This document shows, piece by piece, positions 37,641-46,142 of a stretch of DNA of 64,000 nt. Numbering within the stretch: the stretch's first letter is position 1; each line of letters opens with the position of its first letter. Location of the stretch: contig NZ_BSYJ01000008.1 of assembly GCF_030270605.1 (NCBI RefSeq), positions 1 through 64,000 on the forward strand, written 5' to 3'. Source of the stretch: Biformimicrobium ophioploci (lineage in GTDB: Bacteria; Pseudomonadota; Gammaproteobacteria; Pseudomonadales; Cellvibrionaceae). The notes beneath the pieces are model-generated. The model was not told the origin of the DNA and did not search any database. It worked only from the letters and a program-made list of their open reading frames with translations. Made by a program: the position numbers and the translations under genes.

Positions 37641-39860
37641 TCAGACCAAAAATTCCTGCGCCTTCGGCCAGGCCAGTGTGCGGGCGGAGCGGTCGGAAAA
37701 AATCACCTCGATGAAATTAGGGGCGGCACGGATAACGCGGCCATGGCCGAAATTCCGGTGTTGGATCGCATCGCCGAGGCCCGGCTGCGCATTGACGGGC
37801 TCTGGTGCATTGATGGTGGGGTTGCAGTCGAACTCGGCAAGGTAGGTCAGGGCCTGGCGGGAGATGGGGAATTTCAGGTCGAGTTTTTCCGCGCGGTTGT
37901 AGACCGCGTCCGCAATAGCGTTGGCGAGCAGAAGCTGCGCCTCGGCGATAAACGGCGACTGGTGCACACTGCTCTCGGCACTGATTTCCCGGGTGGTCTG
38001 GTCTTTGCCGGCCGCGAGGGGGGCAAGCAGGTGCAGGCGCTCCCGCGCACGGGTCATGGCGACATAAAACAGGCGCCGCTCGCTTTCCACGGAGGCCGGT
38101 GTTGCCAGTGCCTGGCTGGGGCTATAAGGCAGGGTCTGGTGATTGAGTGACGGGATAATTACCGTATCCCATTCGAGCCCCTTGGACTGGTGCATGGTGG
38201 TGATACGTACACCGCCTGCGCCCATTTCCTGGTGGCTGCTCTGCAGGGACTGCAGGTGCGACAGGGCCTCGTCCGGTGGCAGTTTGAGCTTGTCCACGTA
38301 GCGACAGAAGGCAGATACCACCTGTTTCTTTTCATCGGTCTGCTGTGCATTGAACCCGTCATCCGCCAGGCCGTCGAGGTAGTCCAGCTGCTTCAGGGCA
38401 TGGCGGAGCAGGGCGCCTGCGGACTTCTTCCACATTTCCAGGCTGTGGAGCAGGCGGCCGCGCTTCACCAGCCGTTCCAGCTGATATCTGGAAAGCCCGT
38501 CGAGGTCGGCTTTTTGCAGCTGCTTGCCCCAGTTGCCTTCAAAATCGGCGACTGCGGTACAGATGCGTTCGAGTCGCGCCTTCTGCACCTTGACATGCGG
38601 TGTGGACATCAGCTCCAGCAACGCCCTGCCGCGTTGCGCCGGTGACAGGTTCGTAAATCCGCCGGCGGCCAGCTTCAGCATCCAGAACAGGGGCCGTAGC
38701 TCGCGCCGCGCCAGCACGGTTTTCTTGCCGTTGCTGCGAAACGGGATGCCCGCTGCCATCAGGGCCAGCTCCAGTGGCGCTGCACAGGACCAGAGTCGCA
38801 CCAGAATGGCGATGTTCTCCTGGTTGTCCCGGTTCTTGGGCTTCTTCAGGTATTTCACCAGCCAGTCGGCTTCCGCCTCGCTTTCCACCAGCTCAATCTC
38901 AGTCTGCGGGTTGGATGGGGTCGCGATGCAGTGGATATCCGCGCGGGCGCTGTTATTGGCAATAAAGTGGTTGGCCGCCAGCGCCAGTGCATGGCCATAG
39001 CGGAAGGTCACGCTCAGCTTGTAGGTGGTGGCCTCATCAAAGTGCTGGTCGAAACCCTGCAGCAGGAAGGCCGGGTCAGATCCGCGCCACTCGTAGATGG
39101 TCTGGTCCGGGTCGCCAATACCGATGACGTTGCCATGACCGCCGTAAATGGTAGTCAGCAGGAAGTGCTGGCTGGCATTGATGTCCTGATATTCATCGAC
39201 CAGGATCTCCTCGTAATGGCCGCCAAATTCCCGCGCGATATCACTGCGCAGGCTGAACAGCATGGCGGGATCGAAAACCAGGTCCGAGAACGTGATAGCG
39301 CTTTCGGCGTGGCGCCAGTCCTCGAACGCCTTGTAGACGTCCAGGAAAAAGCGGTACTCCGGCGGGTAACCCAGTTTCTCGAATGCCGCCGCCGGGCCCG
39401 CAAGATCGGATTTGGTGTACTCCAGGAAAAATTCCGCCCCTTCCACCAGGGACTGCTTTCTGCCGTGTAGTTCACCCTGCATGCTGTCAGGTGCCAGTTC
39501 CTGGATCAGCTCCCAGAGTTTCAGCTGTACGCGTGCCTCTGGCAGTGGATCCAGGTTCTTCTGGGCCAGCAGGCCGCGCTTCATCATGGCCCTGTACAGG
39601 CGGTATCCCAGGCTGTGGAAGGTAAAAACCTTTGGTGGGTGGCAGGGCAGCTCCATGCGCGCGAGGCGCTTCTCGAAGTCCTCCCGGGCACTGCGGTTGT
39701 ACATCAGCACGAGGATGCGCTCGGGGGGAATACCAGCTTCCAGCCGGTTGCGCACATAGTGCAGCAGCGCCGTGGTCTTGCCGGAGCCGGCAACAGCAAT
39801 GATCTTGGCATGGCCACCGCTGTGGTCGGCGATGGCTTGTTGTTCGGCGGTCAGCTGCAT
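37641..39860 (-). CDS. UvrD/Rep-like superfamily 1 DNA helicase
   Basis: This 739-residue SF1A helicase has a Q-motif (LTAEQQAIADHSGGH), motif I AVAGSGKTTALL, motif II ILVDEYQDIN, motif III GIGDPDQTIYEWRGSDP, motif IV TFRYGHALALAANHF, motif V TTMHQSKGLEWDTVIIPSL and motif VI FYVAMTRARERLHLL. It is shorter in its accessory domains than UvrD or Rep and lacks a nuclease domain, so it is a separate UvrD-like paralogue for repair or replication. It stands alone on the minus strand downstream of the acnB terminator. Its C-terminus has a short extra region (DAIQHRNFGHGRVIRA), a PcrA/UvrD-type Tudor-like element that can bind RNA polymerase in relatives. Confidence 0.9.
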   Translation of the reverse strand: MQLTAEQQAIADHSGGHAKIIAVAGSGKTTALLHYVRNRLEAGIPPERILVLMYNRSAREDFEKRLARMELPCHPPKVFTFHSLGYRLYRAMMKRGLLAQKNLDPLPEARVQLKLWELIQELAPDSMQGELHGRKQSLVEGAEFFLEYTKSDLAGPAAAFEKLGYPPEYRFFLDVYKAFEDWRHAESAITFSDLVFDPAMLFSLRSDIAREFGGHYEEILVDEYQDINASQHFLLTTIYGGHGNVIGIGDPDQTIYEWRGSDPAFLLQGFDQHFDEATTYKLSVTFRYGHALALAANHFIANNSARADIHCIATPSNPQTEIELVESEAEADWLVKYLKKPKNRDNQENIAILVRLWSCAAPLELALMAAGIPFRSNGKKTVLARRELRPLFWMLKLAAGGFTNLSPAQRGRALLELMSTPHVKVQKARLERICTAVADFEGNWGKQLQKADLDGLSRYQLERLVKRGRLLHSLEMWKKSAGALLRHALKQLDYLDGLADDGFNAQQTDEKKQVVSAFCRYVDKLKLPPDEALSHLQSLQSSHQEMGAGGVRITTMHQSKGLEWDTVIIPSLNHQTLPYSPSQALATPASVESERRLFYVAMTRARERLHLLAPLAAGKDQTTREISAESSVHQSPFIAEAQLLLANAIADAVYNRAEKLDLKFPISRQALTYLAEFDCNPTINAPEPVNAQPGLGDAIQHRNFGHGRVIRAAPNFIEVIFSDRSARTLAWPKAQEFLV

Positions 39861-39930
39861 AACGGGTTAACTACACAAGGGCTGTATATTTAACCAGTTT
39901 GGGCGTGAGAGGGAAAGTCTTGGGATGCAA

Positions 39931-39953
39931 AAAGCCCCGCACGGGGCGGGGCT
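39931..39953 (-). terminator. Rho-independent terminator of acnB
   Basis: On the minus strand, AGCCCCGC pairs with GCGGGGCT around CCCGT and is followed by T residues (the plus-strand A-run at 39929-39933). It lies 140 nt beyond the acnB stop. Confidence 0.85.
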
Positions 39954-39982
39954 CTTATTGTCGCTGCGTCAATCAGCGTTAG

Positions 39983-40079
39983 GGGTGCTGATAGACACTT
40001 TCAAAACTGCCTTACCGGCTGCATTTACCTCGAATATGCTGCCTCACGGCAAATGTTTTGAAAGTGTTATGCAGCACCC
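39983..40079 (-). repeat. Large imperfect hairpin in the acnB 3' untranslated region
   Basis: GGGTGCTG (39983-39990) and ACACTTTCAAAAC (39995-40007) are complementary, in order, to GTTTTGAAAGTGT (40055-40067) and CAGCACCC (40072-40079). This gives 21 pairs interrupted by one 4x4 internal loop. The 47-nt terminal loop contains smaller GCC...GGC hairpins. It lies 15 nt beyond the acnB stop codon, before the terminator. It could be an RNA structure in the acnB message or a small hairpin-type repeat element. Only one copy is in the window. Confidence 0.7.
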
Positions 40080-40094
40080 TCACATCCAGAGTGT

Positions 40095-42719
40095 TTATAC
40101 AGCAACGTCCTGGATTTCCACCGCGGCAATCTTCTTGCCTTCTTCTGCAGCTGCCTGGAACTCGGCAATCTGGTCGAAGTTCATGTAACGGTAGATATCG
40201 TCCGCCATGGCGTCGATGTTCTTCGCAAACTCCTGGTACTCCGCCGGCGTCGGCAGCTTGCCGAGGATGGCGCCCACAGATGCCAGTTCCGCAGAGGTCA
40301 GGTACACGTTGGCACCGTCGCCGAGGCGGTTCGGGAAGTTACGGGTAGAAGTAGACAGTACGGTGCTGTTAGGAGCAACGCGTGCCTGGTTACCCATACA
40401 CAGTGAGCAGCCCGGCATCTCGGTGCGCGCACCGGCGCGGCCGTAGATGTTGTAGTAGCCTTCTTCCATCAGCTGGTGCTCGTCCATCTTGGTCGGCGGT
40501 GCGATCCACATGCGGGTGGAGATGCCACCTTTATGCTGATCGAGCAGCTTGCCGGCCGCACGGAAGTGACCAATGTTGGTCATGCACGAGCCGAGGAATA
40601 CTTCGTCGACCTTGTCGCCGGCCACGGTGGACAGCAGACGCGCATCGTCCGGGTCGTTCGGGGCACAGACGATCGGCTCTTTGACTTCAGCCAGGTCGAT
40701 TTCGATTACTGCAGCGTATTCGGCATCGGCATCCGCTTCCATCAGTTTCGGGTCAGCCAGCCAGGCTTCCATGTTGCGCGCGCGGCGCTCCAGGGTGCGC
40801 TTGTCGCCGTAGCCCTCTGCAATCATCCAGCGCAGCAGGGTGATGTTGGAGCGCAGGTATTCGGCAACGGAGTCTTCCGGCATCTTGATGGTACAGCCGG
40901 CAGCGGAGCGCTCGGCGGACGCGTCAGACAGCTCGAACGCCTGCTCAACGGTCAGGCCTTCCAGGCCTTCGATCTCGAGGATGCGGCCAGAGAAGATGTT
41001 CTTCTTGCCTTTCTTCTCTACGGTCAGCAGGCCTTCCTGGATCGCGTAGTAAGGAATGGCGTGTACCAGGTCACGCAGGGTGATGCCCGGCTGCATTTCG
41101 CCTTTGAAGCGTACCAGCACGGATTCCGGCATATCCAGCGGCATAACGCCGGTGGCTGCGGCGAACGCAACCAGGCCGGAACCCGCCGGGAAGGAGATGC
41201 CCATCGGGAAACGGGTGTGGGAGTCACCACCGGTGCCCACGGTGTCCGGCAGCAGCATACGGTTCAGCCAGGAGTGGATGATGCCGTCGCCTGCGCGCAG
41301 GGATACACCGCCGCGGGTCATGATGAAGTCCGGCAGGGTGTGCTGGGTGTCGATGTCCACCGGCTTCGGGTAAGCCGCGGTGTGACAGAAAGACTGCATG
41401 GTGAGGTCGGCGGAGAAGCCGAGGCAGGCCAGGTCTTTCAGTTCGTCACGGGTCATCGGACCAGTGGTGTCCTGGGAACCAACGGTAGTCATCTTCGGCT
41501 CACAGTAGGTGCCCGGGCGGATGCCCTTGCCGTCTTCCAGGCCACAGGCCTTGCCGACCATCTTCTGTGCCAGGGTGAAGCCCTTGCCGGTGTCTTTCGG
41601 TGCTACCGGCTTGCGGAACAGATCGGACGCCGGCAGGCCCAGGGATTCACGTGCCTTGGTGGTGAGGCCACGGCCGATGATCAGGTTGATACGGCCACCT
41701 GCCTGCACTTCGTCCAGCAGTACTTCGGACTTGAGGGTGAACTCGGACAGTACCTTGCCGTCCTCGGACAGGATCTTGCCGTCGTACGGACGGATCTCGA
41801 TGATGTCGCCCATGCCCAGCTCGTCAACCGGTGCTTCAAATACCAGTGCGCCGGCGTCTTCCATGGTGTTGTAGAAGATCGGCGCAACCTTACCACCGAT
41901 ACAGATGCCGCCACCGCGCTTGTTCGGCACACCCGGCAGGTCGTCACCGAAGAACCACAGTACGGAGTTGGTGGCAGACTTACGCGAGGAGCCGGTACCA
42001 ACCACGTCACCCACGAAGGCAACCTGGATACCTTTGGCCTTGATCTCTTCGATCTGCGCCATCGGGCCGGTTACGCCGTGCTCTTCTGGCGTCAGGCCAT
42101 CGCGGGTCATTTTGTACATGGCGCGTGCGTGCAGCGGGATGTCCGGGCGGGACCAGGCGTCCGGGGCCGGGGACAGGTCGTCGGTGTTGGTTTCGCCAGT
42201 TACCTTGAAGACCGCTACCTTGATGCTCTCGGCAACCTTGTCGCGCTTGGTGAACCACTCGGCGTCGGCCCAGGATTGCATTACAGCCTGCGCATTGGCG
42301 TTACCGCCCTTGGCCTTTTCTTCCACGTCATGGAAGGCATCGAACATCAGCAGGGTGCCTTTCAGCTGTTCTGCGGCGAGTTCGCCCAGAGCGCTGTCGT
42401 CCAGCATCTCAACCAGGGTCGCGATGTTGTAGCCGCCGAGCATCTGGCCCAGCAGTTTAACGGCGTGTTCCTTGTCGATCAGCGGGGAAGTGGCTTCGCC
42501 CTTGACCAGTGCGGTGAGGAAGCCGGCTTTTACGTAGGCAGCTTCGTCCACACCCGGCGGTACGCGATTGGTGATCAGGTCAACCAGAGTTTCTTCTTCG
42601 CCAGCCGGCGGGTTTTTCAGGAGTTCCACCAGGCCAGCTACCTGTTCAGCGCTGAGCGGCTTGGGTGGAATGTTCTGTGCAGCGCGTTCTTCAACGTGGG
42701 CGCGATAGGCTTCAAGCAC
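40095..42719 (-). CDS. acnB: Aconitate hydratase B (bifunctional with 2-methylisocitrate dehydratase)
   Basis: AcnB (874 residues; E. coli 865) interconverts citrate and isocitrate in the TCA cycle and can dehydrate 2-methylisocitrate. It starts with the helical HEAT-like domain specific to AcnB ([21 protein letters not shown]), followed by the swivel domain and the three cluster-binding domains. Iron-sulphur cysteines are in [12 protein letters not shown] and [12 protein letters not shown]. The GTG start at 42719 follows AGGGA by 8 nt. The 5' leader can form CTAACC...GGTTAG (42745-42763). In E. coli, apo-AcnB binds RNA, including its own 3' untranslated region, which makes the hairpin just after this gene notable. 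Confidence 0.98.
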   Translation of the reverse strand: MLEAYRAHVEERAAQNIPPKPLSAEQVAGLVELLKNPPAGEEETLVDLITNRVPPGVDEAAYVKAGFLTALVKGEATSPLIDKEHAVKLLGQMLGGYNIATLVEMLDDSALGELAAEQLKGTLLMFDAFHDVEEKAKGGNANAQAVMQSWADAEWFTKRDKVAESIKVAVFKVTGETNTDDLSPAPDAWSRPDIPLHARAMYKMTRDGLTPEEHGVTGPMAQIEEIKAKGIQVAFVGDVVGTGSSRKSATNSVLWFFGDDLPGVPNKRGGGICIGGKVAPIFYNTMEDAGALVFEAPVDELGMGDIIEIRPYDGKILSEDGKVLSEFTLKSEVLLDEVQAGGRINLIIGRGLTTKARESLGLPASDLFRKPVAPKDTGKGFTLAQKMVGKACGLEDGKGIRPGTYCEPKMTTVGSQDTTGPMTRDELKDLACLGFSADLTMQSFCHTAAYPKPVDIDTQHTLPDFIMTRGGVSLRAGDGIIHSWLNRMLLPDTVGTGGDSHTRFPMGISFPAGSGLVAFAAATGVMPLDMPESVLVRFKGEMQPGITLRDLVHAIPYYAIQEGLLTVEKKGKKNIFSGRILEIEGLEGLTVEQAFELSDASAERSAAGCTIKMPEDSVAEYLRSNITLLRWMIAEGYGDKRTLERRARNMEAWLADPKLMEADADAEYAAVIEIDLAEVKEPIVCAPNDPDDARLLSTVAGDKVDEVFLGSCMTNIGHFRAAGKLLDQHKGGISTRMWIAPPTKMDEHQLMEEGYYNIYGRAGARTEMPGCSLCMGNQARVAPNSTVLSTSTRNFPNRLGDGANVYLTSAELASVGAILGKLPTPAEYQEFAKNIDAMADDIYRYMNFDQIAEFQAAAEEGKKIAAVEIQDVAV

Positions 42720-42968
42720 GAGTCAATCCCTCTTATTTAATCGGCTAACCGTGGATAGGTTAGTCTGGTTGCCTTCTTCGGACGAAGGGGCGGTGTATTT
42801 CGGACGCGCATTCTATACCAAAGCCACAAGATTGTTAAGAAGTCAATAAAATCAATCACTTATGAAAATCACGATCATTCATTCGATGAATAGTGGTCGG
42901 CGCGCGCTTGTACCGGTCAGGCTGATTCAATACATTGTTGCGCACTGCAAAACTGAAGCGGAATCAGT

Positions 42969-43424
42969 ATGTTAAATCGCGTATCCACGCCATGTATCGG
43001 CGTGTGTTCCACGGGCCTCGGTGATGGTGTGTGTCGCGGCTGCAAGCGCTTCGCCCATGAGGTGATCGACTGGAATGCCTACAGCGAGCAGCAGCGCCGG
43101 GTGATCGAGGCGCGTTTGTCCGGTTATCTGCGGGATGCCGCGCGTCAGTTCTTCGTTGTGGCCGACGTCAACCGGCTACGCCAGCAGCTGGAGCACCAGG
43201 GAGTACGCTTTAAGCCGCATCAGGACCCGCATTGCTGGGTGTTTGATTTGTTGCGCGCCGGCGCGAATCAGGTTACCGACCTTGACGATTACGGGTTGCA
43301 GCTGACCGCCCGGGGGCAGGGAGTCTCACTCGCCGAACTGCGCAAGGAAATTGATGAAGCCTTCTATGCGGTGTCTGCTGCCTATTACCAGCGCTATGTG
43401 GCGCCGGGCCTCGAGCCGGTTTAA
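42969..43424 (+). CDS. DUF1289 domain protein
   Basis: This 151-residue protein begins with the short cysteine motif of DUF1289, TPCIGVCSTGLGDGVCRGCKR, in which four cysteines (C-x3-C-x8-C-x2-C) could hold zinc or a cluster, followed by EVIDWNAYSEQQRRVIEARL. A longer C-terminal region (about residues 60-151), not part of the minimal domain, contains FKPHQDPHCWVFDLLRAGANQV and may be specific to this lineage. Function is unknown. It is monocistronic as far as can be seen and lies convergent to the tus-like gene. Confidence 0.8.
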   Translation: MLNRVSTPCIGVCSTGLGDGVCRGCKRFAHEVIDWNAYSEQQRRVIEARLSGYLRDAARQFFVVADVNRLRQQLEHQGVRFKPHQDPHCWVFDLLRAGANQVTDLDDYGLQLTARGQGVSLAELRKEIDEAFYAVSAAYYQRYVAPGLEPV

Positions 43425-43452
43425 CCAAGGAGCCAGCTAGACGGGGGCAAGG

Positions 43453-44355
43453 TTAGTCGCCCTGATTCTTGAGCAGGTGCACACGTAGTGCCGCAAGGAA
43501 CGGCTCGGGTTCGATTGTCCGGTCCTTGCGGACACGCCGAACTGTGGCACTGGGCTCGCCGGCGATACGGGTAAAGTCCGGCAGGGATTTGCCGGGGTCC
43601 AGCTGTACCAGCACGGGCATGGACGAATAGCCAATCTGGCGATAGGCATCATTCTCCACAACCGCTACCTGGACCGTAGGACGGCTGCGAACCTGAATCT
43701 GGCGCAGGTGGTCTGCCCTTGAAGGATCGAGACCGCCCAGCAACCGGCGCTGGTACTGGATACCCGGGTCCTGCATCTGCGGATCCATCTTCTCCAGCTT
43801 CTTTTCGCACCAGTCCACGGATACTTTCCGAATCGATTTGCGCGCCTTGACCCAGCTGAGTGCGATTGCATCCACGCCAGGCGGGCACAGCACGATTTGC
43901 CGGTATATCTGGCGCAGGTGTGCCCGTGGAAAGCCGTGCCCGGACAGTTTATCCCGCACCAGGCGGTCCTTTTCGAGTGCCGGCATCTCGGGCAGGGCGG
44001 CCTTCCAGTCTTTGATTTCCTGTTCGAAACGGGCCTTCAGCCGGTTTACTTCCGCCGCAATTTCCAGTGTCCACTGGGAGGCGCCCAGCAGGCCGGGAAG
44101 CTGCAGGGTTTCCCGGGCGTCAGATCCCCCGCCGGCGGTTGCGTCGAGGTGGTCAGTCTGGCGGTAGAGCGCCGCTGAAAGCTGGAAAGGCTTGCTGCGT
44201 TCAGTAGAAAAGGCGGATTCGCAGCGCATGAGTTCCGGGATTTCCACCAAGTATGCACGTTCGCCGGACTCGCGGCTGTCAGCAATAAGATCCTGCTCGA
44301 GCCGGTCGAGTTGCCTCTGCAATTCCGTAAGGGTTTCCGCGGGAAAAAAGTCCAT
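43453..44355 (-). CDS. tus: Tus-like DNA replication terminus site-binding protein
   Basis: The ATG at 44355 gives 300 residues (E. coli Tus 309). The match to Tus is distant but runs along the length. Examples are LQLPGLLGASQWTL for the Tus LPGVLC segment, EVNRLKARFEQEI for HINKLKTTFEHIV, RQIYRQIVLCPPGVDAIALSW for the YRTLTVLHDPATLRFGW region, SRPTVQVAVVEN for the DNA-contacting KRPVKVQPIARV strand, MPVLVQLD for TPLIALIN, and a similar RVHLL ending. Tus binds Ter sites and stops replication forks from one side. The region matching the E. coli lock pocket (F140, H144, G149) keeps V, L and G but not F140 or H144, so the locking mechanism may differ. A repeated 20-bp motif lies 7 bp before the start. 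Confidence 0.75.
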   Translation of the reverse strand: MDFFPAETLTELQRQLDRLEQDLIADSRESGERAYLVEIPELMRCESAFSTERSKPFQLSAALYRQTDHLDATAGGGSDARETLQLPGLLGASQWTLEIAAEVNRLKARFEQEIKDWKAALPEMPALEKDRLVRDKLSGHGFPRAHLRQIYRQIVLCPPGVDAIALSWVKARKSIRKVSVDWCEKKLEKMDPQMQDPGIQYQRRLLGGLDPSRADHLRQIQVRSRPTVQVAVVENDAYRQIGYSSMPVLVQLDPGKSLPDFTRIAGEPSATVRRVRKDRTIEPEPFLAALRVHLLKNQGD

Positions 44356-44362
44356 TTTATAA

Positions 44363-44382
44363 GTACGTAACAAGCCGTTAAC
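44363..44382. promoter_or_regulatory. Candidate Ter/operator site 1, directly upstream of tus-like gene
   Basis: GTACGTAACAAGCCGTTAAC lies 7 bp before the tus-like ATG, where E. coli has TerB overlapping the tus control region. A second copy with 17 of 20 identical bases is at 45359-45378. It does not match the E. coli Ter consensus as a whole; on the minus strand only the core CTTGTTAC is reminiscent of TTGTAAC. Confidence 0.5.
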
Positions 44383-44448
44383 TTCGGTAGGTTACGCGAC
44401 TACGCTTTGCATTGCCAGCTAGTGCCAGCTATTGCCAGACGGTGGTAT

Positions 44449-44718
44449 TCAGGATTTATCCAGCCTCTTGAGGAGCTCCACGAACTCTTCCAGCTCGAAT
44501 GCGGTCTTGTAGTCCACGGTAAATTTGTTGTGGAAGAAAATGCTAAGTTGGACTTTGGGGGTGCTCAGGAACACGGTGTAGCCGTCGAAGTCGGTACTGG
44601 CGGTGATGCCATGATAGTGCCAGCCGTCATCGAGTTTCTTGCCTTCCTTGGTGGCGCGGTCAAATACACGCAGGGCCTGTTTGACGTCGATCTTGTGTTC
44701 TGTTTCCACGCTCACCAC
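44449..44718 (-). CDS. DUF3081-like small protein
   Basis: This 89-residue soluble protein has the central block TASTDFDGYTVFLST and IFFHNKFTVDYKT, which resembles DUF3081 proteins of gammaproteobacteria (function unknown). GTG codons at 44718, 44715 and 44709 are all possible starts; no ATG is available. It precedes the tus-like gene by 93 bp on the same strand, so the two may share a transcript, with the candidate site lying between them. It is divergent from the DUF3429 gene. Confidence 0.65.
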   Translation of the reverse strand: MVSVETEHKIDVKQALRVFDRATKEGKKLDDGWHYHGITASTDFDGYTVFLSTPKVQLSIFFHNKFTVDYKTAFELEEFVELLKRLDKS

Positions 44719-44768
44719 TGCTTGCTTCGTCTAAGCTAATCGATCCCACGCTATTTAGACTAGCGCAC

Positions 44769-45236
44769 ATGAAGGAACCTCGCGACACGCCGCCACCTAC
44801 CGAGCCAACCCCGTTATTCGACAGTCTTGCCTATGCGGGGGTGTTGCCGTTCCTTGTCGGTATCTGGATGCAGTGGACCGGTACCGAGCTGTTTGGGGTA
44901 GGGGGGCGTTTCCTGTTTGCAGCCTACAGCGCCTGCATTCTCAGCTTTCTCGTTGGCATATGGTGGGCGGCCGCCCTGAACCGCGCGCAGCATCCGAAGC
45001 GGCTTTCCCTTGCACTGCAGAGCAATGCCCTGGCGCTAGTGGCATGGGTTGGGCTGCTTTTCTCTGCACAGAAGTGGGGCATTCTGCTGCTTGCGGCGGG
45101 TTTCGCTTATGTCCGCTGGGAAGAGGCGCGTCTCAATCCCAATGCCCGGCGGCTGCGCAATTATTTCCGCACCCGTGCCCTGGTGAGCTATCTCGTGATT
45201 GCCTGCCATCTGGTGATGCTCTGGCTGGTTTGGTGA
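44769..45236 (+). CDS. DUF3429 membrane protein
   Basis: This 155-residue integral inner-membrane protein has about five hydrophobic helices (for example AYAGVLPFLVGIWMQW, LFAAYSACILSFLVGIWWAA, ALALVAWVGLLFSAQKWG and LVSYLVIACHLVMLWLVW) and matches the DUF3429 pattern LAYAGVLPF...SFLVGIWWA. Function is unknown. Its last codons and stop lie within an array of 21-bp tandem repeats, so the C-terminus may be length-variable between strains. Confidence 0.8.
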   Translation: MKEPRDTPPPTEPTPLFDSLAYAGVLPFLVGIWMQWTGTELFGVGGRFLFAAYSACILSFLVGIWWAAALNRAQHPKRLSLALQSNALALVAWVGLLFSAQKWGILLLAAGFAYVRWEEARLNPNARRLRNYFRTRALVSYLVIACHLVMLWLVW

Positions 45237-45291
45237 CTACTCTGGCTTCTTTGGTGACTGCTCCGGCTTGTTTGGTGGCTGCGCTGGCTTG
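45208..45291 (+). repeat. 21-bp tandem repeats at the 3' end of the DUF3429 gene
   Basis: Three units follow one another: TTTGGTGACTACTCTGGCTT+C (45229-45249), TTTGGTGACTGCTCCGGCTT+G (45250-45270) and TTTGGTGGCTGCGCTGGCTT+G (45271-45291). A more diverged unit precedes them in the coding end (45208-45228). The DUF3429 stop codon (45234-45236) is inside the first clear unit, so the array probably grew from the gene end. Confidence 0.85.
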
Positions 45292-45358
45292 ATGTCAGCT
45301 CTTCAGCCGGAAAATCTCTGCGTTATCCGAGGCGAATAAGCGCCCTAACAAAAAATAG

Positions 45359-45378
45359 GTACGTAAAAAACCGTTATC
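45359..45378. promoter_or_regulatory. Candidate Ter/operator site 2
   Basis: GTACGTAAAAAACCGTTATC matches the site upstream of the tus-like gene at 17 of 20 positions, in the same orientation and also in an intergenic region (between DUF3429 and miaE). Confidence 0.45.
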
Positions 45379-45453
45379 AAATGTGGGGAGACCAGTTTTT
45401 CCGCCAAATTCCATGTATTTACGCCTTCTGCGGGTCAGGTGGTACCAGTGAAC

Positions 45454-45482
45454 ATGGTAGGGATAGGCGACTCGTATATAAT
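45454..45482 (+). promoter_or_regulatory. Probable promoter of miaE
   Basis: A perfect TATAAT -10 box lies at 45477-45482, about 50 bp before miaE. The -35 region (around 45454-45460) is poor. Confidence 0.45.
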
Positions 45483-45532
45483 GCGCGGCCAGAAATTGAC
45501 CATCCTCCAGCCGTAGGTAGCAGGTACCAGCA

Positions 45533-46141
45533 GTGACCGATCTTTCCGCAATCCACGCCTTCCTTCTGTGCGAAACACCAGACAGCTGGATTGAGAGTGC
45601 GCTTCAGCACCCGGAAATGTTGCTGGTGGATCATGCAAATTGCGAGAAGAAGGCAGCGGGCACCGCGCTGAACCTGATGTTCCGGTATGTTGATAATTTT
45701 GAGCTGCTGAACAAGATGTCACGCCTGGCGCGGGAAGAGTTGCGGCATTTCGAGCAGGTCATAGCGATCATGGAAAGGCGCGGTATCAGCTACCCGCACG
45801 TTGGTGCCTCCCGTTACGCCGCTGAACTGCGCAAACTGGTGCGCAGCAGTGAACCGGCTCGCCTGGTAGATACGCTGATCTGCGGCGCCATCATCGAGGC
45901 GCGTTCCTGTGAGCGTTTCGCCAAGCTTGCGCCGCACCTCGATGAGGAACTGCAGAAGTTTTACAACTCGCTGCTGAAGTCGGAAGCGCGCCACTTTTCT
46001 GATTACCTGACTCTCGCTGAAAATGCGGCAGGTACGGATATCCGTGACCGGGTACAGGTGCTGTTGGAGAAGGAGCGCGAACTGGTGCTGAGTGAGGATG
46101 CGGAGTTCCGCTTCCACAGCGGGCCGGTCAGTCAGGTCTAA
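45533..46141 (+). CDS. miaE: tRNA-(ms[2]io[6]A)-hydroxylase MiaE
   Basis: MiaE (202 residues) is a diiron oxygenase that hydroxylates the isopentenyl side chain of ms2i6A37 in tRNA. It has the ferritin-like four-helix fold with diiron ligand motifs: the glutamate in HANCEKKAAGTAL, EELRHFEQV, IIEARSCERF and SEARHFSDY. The GTG at 45533 starts MTDLSAIHAFLL. The MiaE family is scattered in gammaproteobacteria and needs the upstream enzymes MiaA and MiaB. It ends one base from the stop codon of the convergent dehydrogenase-like gene. Confidence 0.93.
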   Translation: MTDLSAIHAFLLCETPDSWIESALQHPEMLLVDHANCEKKAAGTALNLMFRYVDNFELLNKMSRLAREELRHFEQVIAIMERRGISYPHVGASRYAAELRKLVRSSEPARLVDTLICGAIIEARSCERFAKLAPHLDEELQKFYNSLLKSEARHFSDYLTLAENAAGTDIRDRVQVLLEKERELVLSEDAEFRFHSGPVSQV

Positions 46142-46142
46142 T

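Noticed and set aside
39983-40079. An insertion sequence remnant
   Set aside because: No transposase fragment or target-site duplication is visible and only one copy occurs, so it is kept as a hairpin element of unknown type.
40476-42740. A 754-residue open frame antisense to acnB
   Set aside because: It is a shadow of acnB codon bias. AcnB has full-length family motifs on the other strand, and the antisense product has low-complexity composition with no recognisable domain.
45208-45291. CRISPR-like array
   Set aside because: The units are directly adjacent with no spacers; it is a simple tandem duplication. No cas genes are in the window.
43453-45532. E. coli-type Ter consensus sites around the tus-like gene
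   Set aside because: No close match was seen. Only a short core resembles TTGTAAC, so the repeated 20-bp motif is reported instead as a separate candidate.
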